Positions 18,640-25,974 of a DNA stretch of 64,000 nt are shown here, one piece after another. Position numbers and translations under genes: made by a program. This stretch comes from Nitrosarchaeum sp. (lineage in GTDB: Archaea; Thermoproteota; Nitrososphaeria; Nitrososphaerales; Nitrosopumilaceae). Position 1 is the first letter of the stretch; each line of letters opens with the position of its first letter. The notes beneath the pieces were generated by a model. That model saw only the letters and a program-made list of their open reading frames with translations. It was not told the DNA's origin and searched no databases. The stretch covers positions 712,526 through 776,525 of the forward strand of contig JAILWJ010000001.1 in assembly GCA_025699025.1 (NCBI GenBank). The letters are read 5' to 3'.

Positions 18640-18647
18640 TTTATATG
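18640..18647. promoter_or_regulatory. TATA box possibly shared by S24e and DUF309 genes
   Basis: TTTATATG is centred about 28 bp before the S24e ATG (18672). Read on the other strand it lies about 20 bp before the proposed TTG (18626) of the divergent DUF309 gene. No second TATA-like element is obvious between the two genes. Confidence 0.4.
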
Positions 18648-18671
18648 AAATATCCAAAGGATTTTGGATAC

Positions 18672-19010
18672 ATGTCCATTATCAAGACTGTAAGCGACGT
18701 AAATAACACGTTCCTGTCCAGAAGAGAGCTTACCTGTAATTTTGCAGGACTGGGAGGGAAACTCCAGAAACTCCAAGCAGTAGACATGATAACAAAAGAA
18801 TTCAAACTTGATGGTAAAATCGTAATTCCAATAAGATTACGATCTCACGTAGGTAAACCAGAAGTAACTGGGACATTCTTTGTGTATGATGATGAGGGAT
18901 TGGCCAAGAAGCATGTAAATCCAATAATTTTTGCACGACTAGATAAATCAAAAGCAAAGTTAGCTGAAGCCCAGGCGGCAGAACAACCAGCAGAGGAGAA
19001 ACCAGAATAA
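18672..19010 (+). CDS. rps24e: ribosomal protein eS24 (S24e)
   Basis: Small-subunit protein of 112 aa. Recognisable segments are [13 protein letters not shown] at the N-terminus, [20 protein letters not shown] in the middle and an Ala/Glu-rich acidic tail. The frame extends upstream, but the ATG at 18672 matches the family N-terminus and the TATA spacing. The S27ae gene follows after 1 bp, a pairing usual in archaea. Confidence 0.88.
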   Translation: MSIIKTVSDVNNTFLSRRELTCNFAGLGGKLQKLQAVDMITKEFKLDGKIVIPIRLRSHVGKPEVTGTFFVYDDEGLAKKHVNPIIFARLDKSKAKLAEAQAAEQPAEEKPE

Positions 19011-19011
19011 C

Positions 19012-19203
19012 ATGGCAGACAAAAAAGGATCTGCCGGAAAGAAAGGCTCCAGCCCCACAGTATACAAGTATTTCAAAGTGGATGGAGAAAAGATTACGAG
19101 AAACAGAAAAAATTGCTCAAGATGCGGCAAGGGAGTTTACATGTCACAGCATAAAGACAGACACACGTGTGGAAAGTGTGGTCTGACAGAATTTAATCAG
19201 TAA
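19012..19203 (+). CDS. rps27ae: ribosomal protein eS31 (S27ae)
   Basis: 63 residues: a Lys/Gly-rich N-terminus, then the zinc-binding pairs CSRC and CGKC separated by [13 protein letters not shown]. This is the archaeal S27ae without the ubiquitin moiety fused to it in eukaryotes. Follows eS24 in the same transcript. Confidence 0.92.
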   Translation: MADKKGSAGKKGSSPTVYKYFKVDGEKITRNRKNCSRCGKGVYMSQHKDRHTCGKCGLTEFNQ

Positions 19204-19294
19204 ATTTTAAACACCACACTTTAGCAAATTAATTTTAATGCGGTTTTTTAAGATCAAAATATAATAATAGGAAATCCAAAGGAAAAAAGTTACA

Positions 19295-19645
19295 ATGGAT
19301 TATCATAAACTCTGCGAGGAGGTTCTAAACTCAGATCCGCAAATCAGATTTACAGGAATTTTAAATTCAAGAGGGGACTTGTCGGTACAAAAATACAAAA
19401 ACGATTCAACATTGTTGTCAGACGATGAGGTAAAAATGTCCATACACTACACATTTGAGAGATGGAATAGGGTTCAAAATCTAGAGCACAGACTAGGAAA
19501 AGAAAAAGCAACAATCACAGAATATGAAAATGTAACTTTGATTAGCTTGCTTTTGGAAGGCAATCTGCTTTTGATCAGCACAGAACCAGAAGCAAATTAC
19601 CAAAATATCATCGCAAAAACAAATGATATTATCTCCAAGCAATAA
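19295..19645 (+). CDS. conserved-looking hypothetical protein
   Basis: 116 residues, no signal peptide or membrane segment. The order of a helix, a strand with GILNSRGDL, a long helix and paired strands (VTLISLLLEGNLLLIST) resembles a roadblock/longin-like fold, but this is only a fold impression. It has its own upstream spacer of 90 bp with AT-rich promoter-like DNA. Convergent with the HExxH protein gene. Confidence 0.65.
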   Translation: MDYHKLCEEVLNSDPQIRFTGILNSRGDLSVQKYKNDSTLLSDDEVKMSIHYTFERWNRVQNLEHRLGKEKATITEYENVTLISLLLEGNLLLISTEPEANYQNIIAKTNDIISKQ

Positions 19646-19653
19646 GGTCTAAA

Positions 19654-20361
19654 TCAATATAGTTTTTTCTTGTGGATTTTGCGACTTTTTTGTTCTAATT
19701 CGTCTAGTTTCTTTAAGAACAGTGGATCCAGCTTGATTTTAGAAAGAGATTCTGCGGAAAGTTTTACGGTGTTAGCACCAAGGGAAATATTGGTTTTGGG
19801 AAGACCTTTTTCGATCCAAAGTTTTATCGCTTTGTCTTCTAGTTTGTAATCATGGAATCCAGCTGGAAATCGCTTCGTAATGTGATTTAGCAGAGTTCTG
19901 TCACTAAAAACGGCTTTGGGTTCAAAAAGTCGTGTTTCATCGGCATATACACTTTCAAAAAGGTTTCCAGTAATTTCATCAGAGAGCAGTTCCATTTTAG
20001 ATATTCTTTTGATCAATTCTAAAAAATGCAAAAACTCATGAGCCAAAATGGCATGGATGGTTCCCTTGAGGCCATAAGCCACAAGGGGTGCAGATATTTG
20101 GATTACAACTTGGAATTTATCATCAAAGGTAATTGGAATTGTTCTTGCAAACAAGATTCCAAATTCATAAGGGTTTGTTTCAGGAGCTGAAACGATGATG
20201 GAAGGTTCAACATATGCTATTGGGAAGCGTATTCCGGAGGCTTTTTCAATTCTATTGATCCCTTCAACGGTCACAGGGAAACGATTAACCACAAGTTCAT
20301 AGATTTTATCAGAAATCAACCCTTTACGATGTGCCTCTTTTATTCGGATTAGCGGATCCAT
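19654..20361 (-). CDS. putative zinc metalloprotein with HEFLH motif
   Basis: 235 residues, cytosolic. AILAHEFLHFLEL near residue 105 is a zincin-type HExxH motif. A possible third ligand is one of the acidic residues that follow (MELLSDEITGN). The C-terminus is very basic (KSRKIHKKKLY). No family recognised. Downstream of pus10 and a 33-aa basic gene on the same strand, so possibly linked to RNA metabolism by context only. Confidence 0.65.
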   Translation of the reverse strand: MDPLIRIKEAHRKGLISDKIYELVVNRFPVTVEGINRIEKASGIRFPIAYVEPSIIVSAPETNPYEFGILFARTIPITFDDKFQVVIQISAPLVAYGLKGTIHAILAHEFLHFLELIKRISKMELLSDEITGNLFESVYADETRLFEPKAVFSDRTLLNHITKRFPAGFHDYKLEDKAIKLWIEKGLPKTNISLGANTVKLSAESLSKIKLDPLFLKKLDELEQKSRKIHKKKLY

Positions 20362-20400
20362 TGTACCATTTTCAGAATATTGAATGTAAAAAGGTTGATT

Positions 20401-20502
20401 CTATCTAGACCTTGCTTTACCTGATTTGGATTGCTTTTTTCTTCTTCTTGTAGCACGTTGATCTGCATGTCGTTGGTGCTTACCCTTTTTTCTAATTGGC
20501 AT
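20401..20502 (-). CDS. 33-residue highly basic protein
   Basis: ATG at 20502 to TAG gives a 33-aa peptide beginning MPIRKKGKHQRHADQRATRR. About half its residues are Lys/Arg/His and it has no acidic run. It is located between pus10 and the HExxH gene. Composition suggests a ribosomal or RNA-binding protein, but it does not match eL41 or eS30 as I know them. Confidence 0.55.
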   Translation of the reverse strand: MPIRKKGKHQRHADQRATRRRKKQSKSGKARSR

Positions 20503-20538
20503 GGTTTACCTAGAAAATCAGGTATTAGTTAATTGTTA

Positions 20539-21690
20539 TCATTTTAGAATAACATCATAGAAGTCAAACTGAGTACAGAAACAACAGGTATCCAAGATTT
20601 GGCTTACACTGGGATTGACATCCTGAGACTCTACAAATCTCTTTATGGGAAATCCCCCTTCAACGAGAATTGTCAAAGAAAAACCGTCTTTTGAGGTCTT
20701 TTTGTACCTTAAATTAGAAATCTGTTTTTCAGTTCGTTTTCCGGATTTGTCATAGATCACGACCGGATTTTTGACAATTTTTTTTAATTTTTTGAGTTTG
20801 TCCGCATCTAGTTCATTTTGAGCAGAGACGTGAATCTCAACCAGAGAGAGAAAAGACGGGATATTTTTAGGAGATTCAGGAATCAGTCTGCAGTCAAGGA
20901 TAACAACAGATTCAATTTTGATTTTTTTTGGAATTGAAACCTTTCTTTTAAAGGGGTTTTGAATCTTGGCAAAAAACGGCCTCCCAGAACCCATGACTAG
21001 ACTTGATTTATCTTCACCACCAACCCATGTAAATTTTACAGTAGTTCCGCCAAATTTAGAGAAGAGATATTCTGAGATTTTTCCCTCAACACTATCAAAT
21101 TCTGAAATTCCATGGTAATTACACATCCTGCATCCTTTTCCAGAGCAATTTGAGCAAGGCTTTTGTTTTTGAGCAAACCCCCTTTGTGTTTTAAGATATC
21201 TCCCTTGCAATGAAATAGATTTTGAACGAACAGCGCATGTGTCATCCTTGAAATTTATGGTGAACGTGATCTCAGGATCTAAAAAATCAATTTTCTTTTT
21301 AGTTTTCCGTGTAAATTGCTTTCCTAGTTCTTTTGTGATATCAGTTTTAATGCTGTCAATTCCCCTTAGCCTGTACTTTGATCTAATGTGATCATCCCTA
21401 TCAATGATGGATGGCTTGATCATCGCTCCGACAAGCATAGTAGTGTATTCAAAATGAGATGAAGAGTCAAGCATTAGTTTTAGGTACGGATTGAGATTGG
21501 AGAGTAGGTTTTTGCAGACATAGCATTTTGTGGAGGAAGATTTGAAATGTTTTCGGATTTTTTTCCCCAACAACTTGTTTGAATTCAAATGAAGTTGTTT
21601 TGAAAATAATCTTCCCAGGCAATTATCACACAGATCATGTTTTTTTGTAATTTCTTCTGCCACAGGCAAAATTTTTTTAAAATTTGTCAT
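20539..21690 (-). CDS. pus10: tRNA pseudouridine synthase Pus10
   Basis: Makes pseudouridine 54/55 in archaeal tRNAs. The N-terminal zinc-binding region has CDNCLGR (21-27) and CYVC, a THUMP-like region follows, then CSNCSGKGCRMC. The catalytic segment is GGEDKSSLVMGSGRPF with the Asp nucleophile, and the usual GGFPIKRFV comes late. 383 aa is typical of the archaeal enzyme. Same strand and close to the SRP54 gene (31 bp). Confidence 0.92.
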   Translation of the reverse strand: MTNFKKILPVAEEITKKHDLCDNCLGRLFSKQLHLNSNKLLGKKIRKHFKSSSTKCYVCKNLLSNLNPYLKLMLDSSSHFEYTTMLVGAMIKPSIIDRDDHIRSKYRLRGIDSIKTDITKELGKQFTRKTKKKIDFLDPEITFTINFKDDTCAVRSKSISLQGRYLKTQRGFAQKQKPCSNCSGKGCRMCNYHGISEFDSVEGKISEYLFSKFGGTTVKFTWVGGEDKSSLVMGSGRPFFAKIQNPFKRKVSIPKKIKIESVVILDCRLIPESPKNIPSFLSLVEIHVSAQNELDADKLKKLKKIVKNPVVIYDKSGKRTEKQISNLRYKKTSKDGFSLTILVEGGFPIKRFVESQDVNPSVSQILDTCCFCTQFDFYDVILK

Positions 21691-21721
21691 GATAAATGAT
21701 ATATCTCAAGAATTAGAAAGG

Positions 21722-23047
21722 CTAACCAAACCCCATCCGGCGTAAGGCACCCTGCATCTGCCTTCCTTTTGATGCTTTCATCATGTTTTTGGAGTTTTTG
21801 TAGTTTTTTAGCAGTTCTTTTACCTCGTGTTCTGGCCATCCAGAGCCACGAGCTATTCTTTTGATTCTAGAGGAGTTTAGCAAATCAGGATCTGCTTTTT
21901 CCTCTTTTGTCATACTCTGAATAATATATCGCCATTTGGATACACGTCCTTCCATTTGATCAAGTTGATCATCTTTTACCATTCCAGAAAGGCCGGGCAT
22001 GTTATCAAGAAACCCACGCAGAGAGCCAACCTTTGTGACTTCTTCTAATTGATAGAAAAAGTCATCCATGTTCATTTTACCACTGGATATTCTTTTTAGT
22101 CGAACCTCATCACCTTCATTTTCTAATCGTTTTGCCAAATCTAGGACGGCTTGAATGTCACCCATGCCAAGTAATCTCCCAACAAATCTTGTAGGCGAGA
22201 ATTTTTCCAGATCATCGATTCTTTCACCTGTACCAATGTACATGATTTGAGCCCCAGTTGCTGCAGAAGCTGCAATGGCACCACCACCTTTTGCAGAGCT
22301 GTCCAATTTTGTGATAATAATTCCGCCAACTGGAATTGTTTTGTGAAATGCCTCTGCCTGGTTGAAACATTGCTGTCCTATAGTACCATCAATTACCAAT
22401 AATGCAAGATCAGGATCTGAAACCTTGTTGATTTGCTTCATCTCCGCCAAGAGATCTTCTTCCTCTTTATGACGACCAGCAGTATCAATAATTACAACAT
22501 CTAAGGGCATCCCTTCAAAATGCTTCAGACCGTTTCTTACAATATCAGGAGAGTCTTTGTTATTTTCCTCGCCATACACCTCCACATTTGCCTTTTCACA
22601 CATCGTTCTGAGTTGGATCAGTGCTCCAGGTCTATACGTATCTGCTCCAATCACCCCAACTTTGTATCCTTGTTTTGTCAAGAATTTAGATAGTTTTGCA
22701 GTGACGGTTGTTTTTCCGCTCCCTTGGATACCAAGCATGACAATTTTGTTTTGTTTTCCGGGTTTGAAATCAAAGTCAGTTTCCTTTCCCAATAGTTTTG
22801 CCAGTTCATCATAGAGGATTTTTACAATATGATCCTTGCGTGACAGACCAGGGGGCGGAGTTTCGTTGAGGGATCTCTCCTCCAGCTGCTTTGTAATTTC
22901 AAGTACCAGCCTGACATTTACATCAGATTGAAGTAATGCTCGTTGAACATCCTTGGACAGTTCTTTGATTAATTCTGCATCAATGCCTGAAGATTTGACT
23001 ATTTTCTTTATTGCATCACGTAAATTATTCTTAAGACCGTCAAGCAT
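21722..23047 (-). CDS. srp54: signal recognition particle GTPase SRP54
   Basis: N domain (1-95), G domain with GIQGSGKTT (106-114), DTYRPGA, DTAGRHKEE and TKLDSSAKGGG, then a methionine-rich M domain with SRIKRIARGSG that binds SRP RNA and signal sequences. 441 aa is normal. It overlaps the dph6 stop by 8 bp, so it is translated from the same mRNA. SRP19 lies at 48405-48704. Confidence 0.96.
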   Translation of the reverse strand: MLDGLKNNLRDAIKKIVKSSGIDAELIKELSKDVQRALLQSDVNVRLVLEITKQLEERSLNETPPPGLSRKDHIVKILYDELAKLLGKETDFDFKPGKQNKIVMLGIQGSGKTTVTAKLSKFLTKQGYKVGVIGADTYRPGALIQLRTMCEKANVEVYGEENNKDSPDIVRNGLKHFEGMPLDVVIIDTAGRHKEEEDLLAEMKQINKVSDPDLALLVIDGTIGQQCFNQAEAFHKTIPVGGIIITKLDSSAKGGGAIAASAATGAQIMYIGTGERIDDLEKFSPTRFVGRLLGMGDIQAVLDLAKRLENEGDEVRLKRISSGKMNMDDFFYQLEEVTKVGSLRGFLDNMPGLSGMVKDDQLDQMEGRVSKWRYIIQSMTKEEKADPDLLNSSRIKRIARGSGWPEHEVKELLKNYKNSKNMMKASKGRQMQGALRRMGFG

Positions 23048-23729
23048 TGTAATCCAACCTCGCCTCCACTATTTCAAACCTTCCTCTATATCCATCCCAA
23101 TATTTCTTACTATTGATAATTTTTATTGGATGTAAAAACAAGGGACAATCAACCACAAATGTCTCAGCTTCGCCACCTTCAAAATTCAGATTGAATCCAA
23201 ATTTTTCAGACAGTATTGCCAGAGATTCAATGTCATTTTTTGTTATTTTTCTGCCAAGCCATGAATCATCAAGACCGTCAGAAGACACGCTTGTGATAAT
23301 ATAGTCAAATCCTGCGGAGATTAAATCGTTCATGTATTTTCTAGGATCGCTTTCCCACAAAGGAGCAATGGATTGAAGATTTAATTTGTCACAAAGTTTG
23401 TCAAACTGTTCTTTTTGGAACTTGCTTTTGATTCCACCGTGCAGTAAACCTTCAATACAATATTGCTCTTTGGCCTGAATCAATATTTCTTCAAGCGAAT
23501 TCATTTCAATTTCAGTATTATCAGATTCAGAATCAATGATTAGTTGAGGAATTTTCATTGACTCGGATTGCAATCGAGTCCATTGCAGATTAACATGATG
23601 AAGTAAGTGGCTCTCATCGGATTTGGGCATAATACTTAGGAGGCATTGTATTTGATGACCTTGATTTTTGGCTAGAAAAAGTGAATAAGTGCTGTCTTTG
23701 CCACCAGAAAAAAGAGAACCTAACTTCAT
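23040..23729 (-). CDS. dph6: diphthine-ammonia ligase
   Basis: ATP-dependent last step of diphthamide formation on elongation factor 2. The PP-loop SGGKDST lies at residues 8-14; the family motifs LLHGGIKS and GGEAETFVVDCP follow. I start at ATG 23729 (MKLGSLFSGGKDST), eight residues inside an open frame beginning at a GTG. The 3' end overlaps srp54. Confidence 0.9.
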   Translation of the reverse strand: MKLGSLFSGGKDSTYSLFLAKNQGHQIQCLLSIMPKSDESHLLHHVNLQWTRLQSESMKIPQLIIDSESDNTEIEMNSLEEILIQAKEQYCIEGLLHGGIKSKFQKEQFDKLCDKLNLQSIAPLWESDPRKYMNDLISAGFDYIITSVSSDGLDDSWLGRKITKNDIESLAILSEKFGFNLNFEGGEAETFVVDCPLFLHPIKIINSKKYWDGYRGRFEIVEARLDYNA

Positions 23730-23793
23730 GGTTAGAGAAACCCACCATGCCACACAGTAGAAGATTTGTCAGGGATTGTTAGGGGATGCTTCA

Positions 23794-23865
23794 TTACTCA
23801 TAATCCTCATCAAAAGTCAGACGGCTTTTCCGCTCATCATCAGCATCCATACTAGTCTTGAACAT
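23794..23865 (-). CDS. possible 23-residue acidic peptide upstream of dph6
   Basis: ATG 23865 to TAA gives a peptide starting MFKTSMDADDERK and rich in Asp/Glu. A strong TATA element (GTTATATATG on the minus strand, near 23900) lies about 35 bp upstream, and dph6 starts 65 bp after the stop. It could be a real small gene, a leader peptide, or chance. Confidence 0.3.
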   Translation of the reverse strand: MFKTSMDADDERKSRLTFDEDYE

Positions 23866-24165
23866 GCATTATTTTAGTGATGAACACTATTTGTGTTTCA
23901 TATATAACACAAAGTTCCGTTTCCAAAGTTCTTATCCTCAAATTATCACTTCAGATAATTATCATTTAAGATAATGAAAAAATTGTGATCATATTGAGGT
24001 GTTAATATCTTAGGCACATCAAACACAGAATATTAACAGAATCTTTTTACCGTAGACGATCCCATATTTGGGAATGAGAGAACGACTGGTGTGTGTTTTT
24101 GTAACAGTATTTGTATTTGTGGAATACGAATCTAATTTCGCTAATTTCTATCATAGGAAATTATT
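23866..24165. promoter_or_regulatory. 300-bp spacer with GATAAT half-site cluster
   Basis: No ORF seen. It holds the TATA element for the minus-strand genes near 23900, and a cluster of four half-sites, ATTATC (23942), GATAAT (23954), ATTATC (23958) and GATAAT (23970). The middle two form the palindrome GATAATTATC. The cluster lies about 200 bp before the coiled-coil gene. Confidence 0.4.
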
Positions 24166-25086
24166 TTGAATTCTAGCAATGTCGATAAGAAAAGTGAAGA
24201 TACTGCAAATTCTGTCAAACAGAAACGAATTGAAGCTGAAAATATTTTAGAGAAACAAAGAATTGAAGCTAAGAGTCTTTTAGAGAATCAAAGAATTGAA
24301 GCTAAGAGTCTTTTAGAGAATCAAAGAATTGAAGCTAAGAGTCTTTTAGAGAATCAAAGACTAAGAGCCAAAAACATCAGAGACAAGTCACTAAACGAAG
24401 CTGAAAAATTACTTAGAGACACATTAACTGAATCAGAAAAAATCATTAATGATGCAGTAATTGAAGTTGAAGACATACTTGAACAGTGGAATATTCGTCT
24501 CAAAAAATTGAAGATGGAAGCAATAATCAAAATAGATTACATAAAACAAAGTGCAGAAATTGAAATTAAAAATCTGAAAAATTCAGTACAGTCTATCATT
24601 CGAAACATGAAAACACTTGCAGAATTGGAAGAAAACAACCTAATGCATCTAGCAAATAACGAGTCAGACAATCTAGAAAGAATTGCAAAAATACAGGCCC
24701 AAAACCTAAACGAAATAGCTAAGACCATCTCTAAAAACATCACATCTACGGCACAGTATGAACCTGAGATGCTAGGTGAAATTGCCAAGATGTATGTCGA
24801 AAACCTGAAAAATGTTGCACTACTCGAGTGTGAAAAGCTAAAAGAAAACGCATTGATGGAAGATGCAAGACTAAAACAGTCTGCAAGTTTCATTGCAGAC
24901 AAACTGAGGTCGCGTGCAATGGCATTTTCTGAGAACATAAGGCATACTGCTGTTATCGAATCTGAAAAATTACTATCACAAACAAAAGAATTTGCTGCAG
25001 AGACGGTAAAGGATGCCATTGAATGGAAATTCCAAAACCTAACATCCTTGCTCCAAACGAATATAAAAAAAAGAATATTAAAATAA
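24166..25086 (+). CDS. repeat-containing coiled-coil protein
   Basis: 306 residues, almost entirely helical with heptad character and no membrane segment. Residues 20-70 are tandem 11-residue units (QRIEAKSLLEN), three of them identical at DNA level. The rest is Glu/Lys/Asn/Ile-rich with further degenerate helical repeats (EIAK, ESEKLL). The start is TTG 24166 with AGGA upstream. The stop overlaps the ATG of the metalloprotease gene (TAATG), so the two are translationally coupled. Function unknown; a scaffold or filament-like role is a guess. Confidence 0.7.
   Translation: MNSSNVDKKSEDTANSVKQKRIEAENILEKQRIEAKSLLENQRIEAKSLLENQRIEAKSLLENQRLRAKNIRDKSLNEAEKLLRDTLTESEKIINDAVIEVEDILEQWNIRLKKLKMEAIIKIDYIKQSAEIEIKNLKNSVQSIIRNMKTLAELEENNLMHLANNESDNLERIAKIQAQNLNEIAKTISKNITSTAQYEPEMLGEIAKMYVENLKNVALLECEKLKENALMEDARLKQSASFIADKLRSRAMAFSENIRHTAVIESEKLLSQTKEFAAETVKDAIEWKFQNLTSLLQTNIKKRILK
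24223..24354 (+). repeat. 33-bp tandem repeats inside the coiled-coil gene
   Basis: Three perfect 33-bp copies at 24256-24288, 24289-24321 and 24322-24354, preceded by one degenerate copy (24223-24255). Each encodes 11 residues, which keeps the helical register. Perfect identity suggests recent expansion. Confidence 0.9.
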
Positions 25087-25823
25087 TGACATTGCTGGTA
25101 ATGGTATCTGTTTTTGTGACAGGTGCGGGCATTTTTTATTTTTCAACCCCCATGGCTTCCCTGATGGAAAACACATTGTCGACAAAATACGTAATTCAAA
25201 ACTTGCGTGGAGACACTGTAGATACTTGGCATGCTTGGAAAAAGGCAGATGGTGTGCCATTAATGATTCATCTAATGAATTCAGAGCATGTCACAGACGA
25301 GAGGAAAGGAATAATCCAAAACATAATACTCTCTGAAGAAAAAATTGAGATTGATGATTCCATACAGCGCAAAGGCCCTGAAGGAACCACTTCTGACTAT
25401 TATGTCGGGTGGATGGGTGCCTTAAACAGCATAAGTACGGATACTAGATTTCATATTCCAAAAAACCTTCATTTTCAAATCGATGATGACACAACTGGTG
25501 ATGTCATGATTTACCTTACTGATACATCAAACCCTGAAAGATATTCTGGATTCACAAAATCAGTGATTGATGATACAAACCACCAGATTCTAAAATCAGA
25601 AATCACCATATACAATATTGATAGGATCACATCTGATCAGCTAGAGATACTGGTAAGGCATGAGCTTGGCCATGCATTTGGTCTGGCGCACTCTACTGAT
25701 CCAGATGATCTGATGGCACCCGTAATAACTACAGGATATCCTTACATCTCTGAGTGCGATGTTGACGCAATAGAGTTTCTCTATGATGGTGGTGAATCAA
25801 GCCAAGTAGTGTGTGAGAAATAG
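25086..25823 (+). CDS. membrane-anchored matrixin-like metalloprotease
   Basis: 245 residues. An N-terminal hydrophobic segment (MTLLVMVSVFVTGAGIFYF) acts as signal peptide or anchor, so the catalytic domain is outside. HELGHAFGLAH (192-202) is the extended zinc motif HExxHxxGxxH, and DDLMAP follows as a Met-turn. The frame is open to an ATG at 25023 within the preceding gene; I prefer 25086, which overlaps the upstream stop. Convergent with the giant surface-protein gene, whose product could be a substrate (inference). Confidence 0.8.
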   Translation: MTLLVMVSVFVTGAGIFYFSTPMASLMENTLSTKYVIQNLRGDTVDTWHAWKKADGVPLMIHLMNSEHVTDERKGIIQNIILSEEKIEIDDSIQRKGPEGTTSDYYVGWMGALNSISTDTRFHIPKNLHFQIDDDTTGDVMIYLTDTSNPERYSGFTKSVIDDTNHQILKSEITIYNIDRITSDQLEILVRHELGHAFGLAHSTDPDDLMAPVITTGYPYISECDVDAIEFLYDGGESSQVVCEK

Positions 25824-25974
25824 AGCAGGACATAATAAATAACTTGCAAGACATGCACATAAAGTCAAAATACGAAGGCAGTTTGTGAAAAAAGATGGAT
25901 TGTACAATGAAAGTAGTTCTCATAAATGACAATTACAAAAAATCACCAAGACATTAACACAGATCTTATAGCAA

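Noticed and set aside
18627..18776. N-terminal 50 residues of the DUF309 open frame
   Set aside because: They overlap the eS24 start and promoter and do not belong to the DUF309 family; treated as accidental open frame.
24223..24377. CRISPR-like array
   Set aside because: Repeats are contiguous and in frame without spacers; they encode coiled-coil units.
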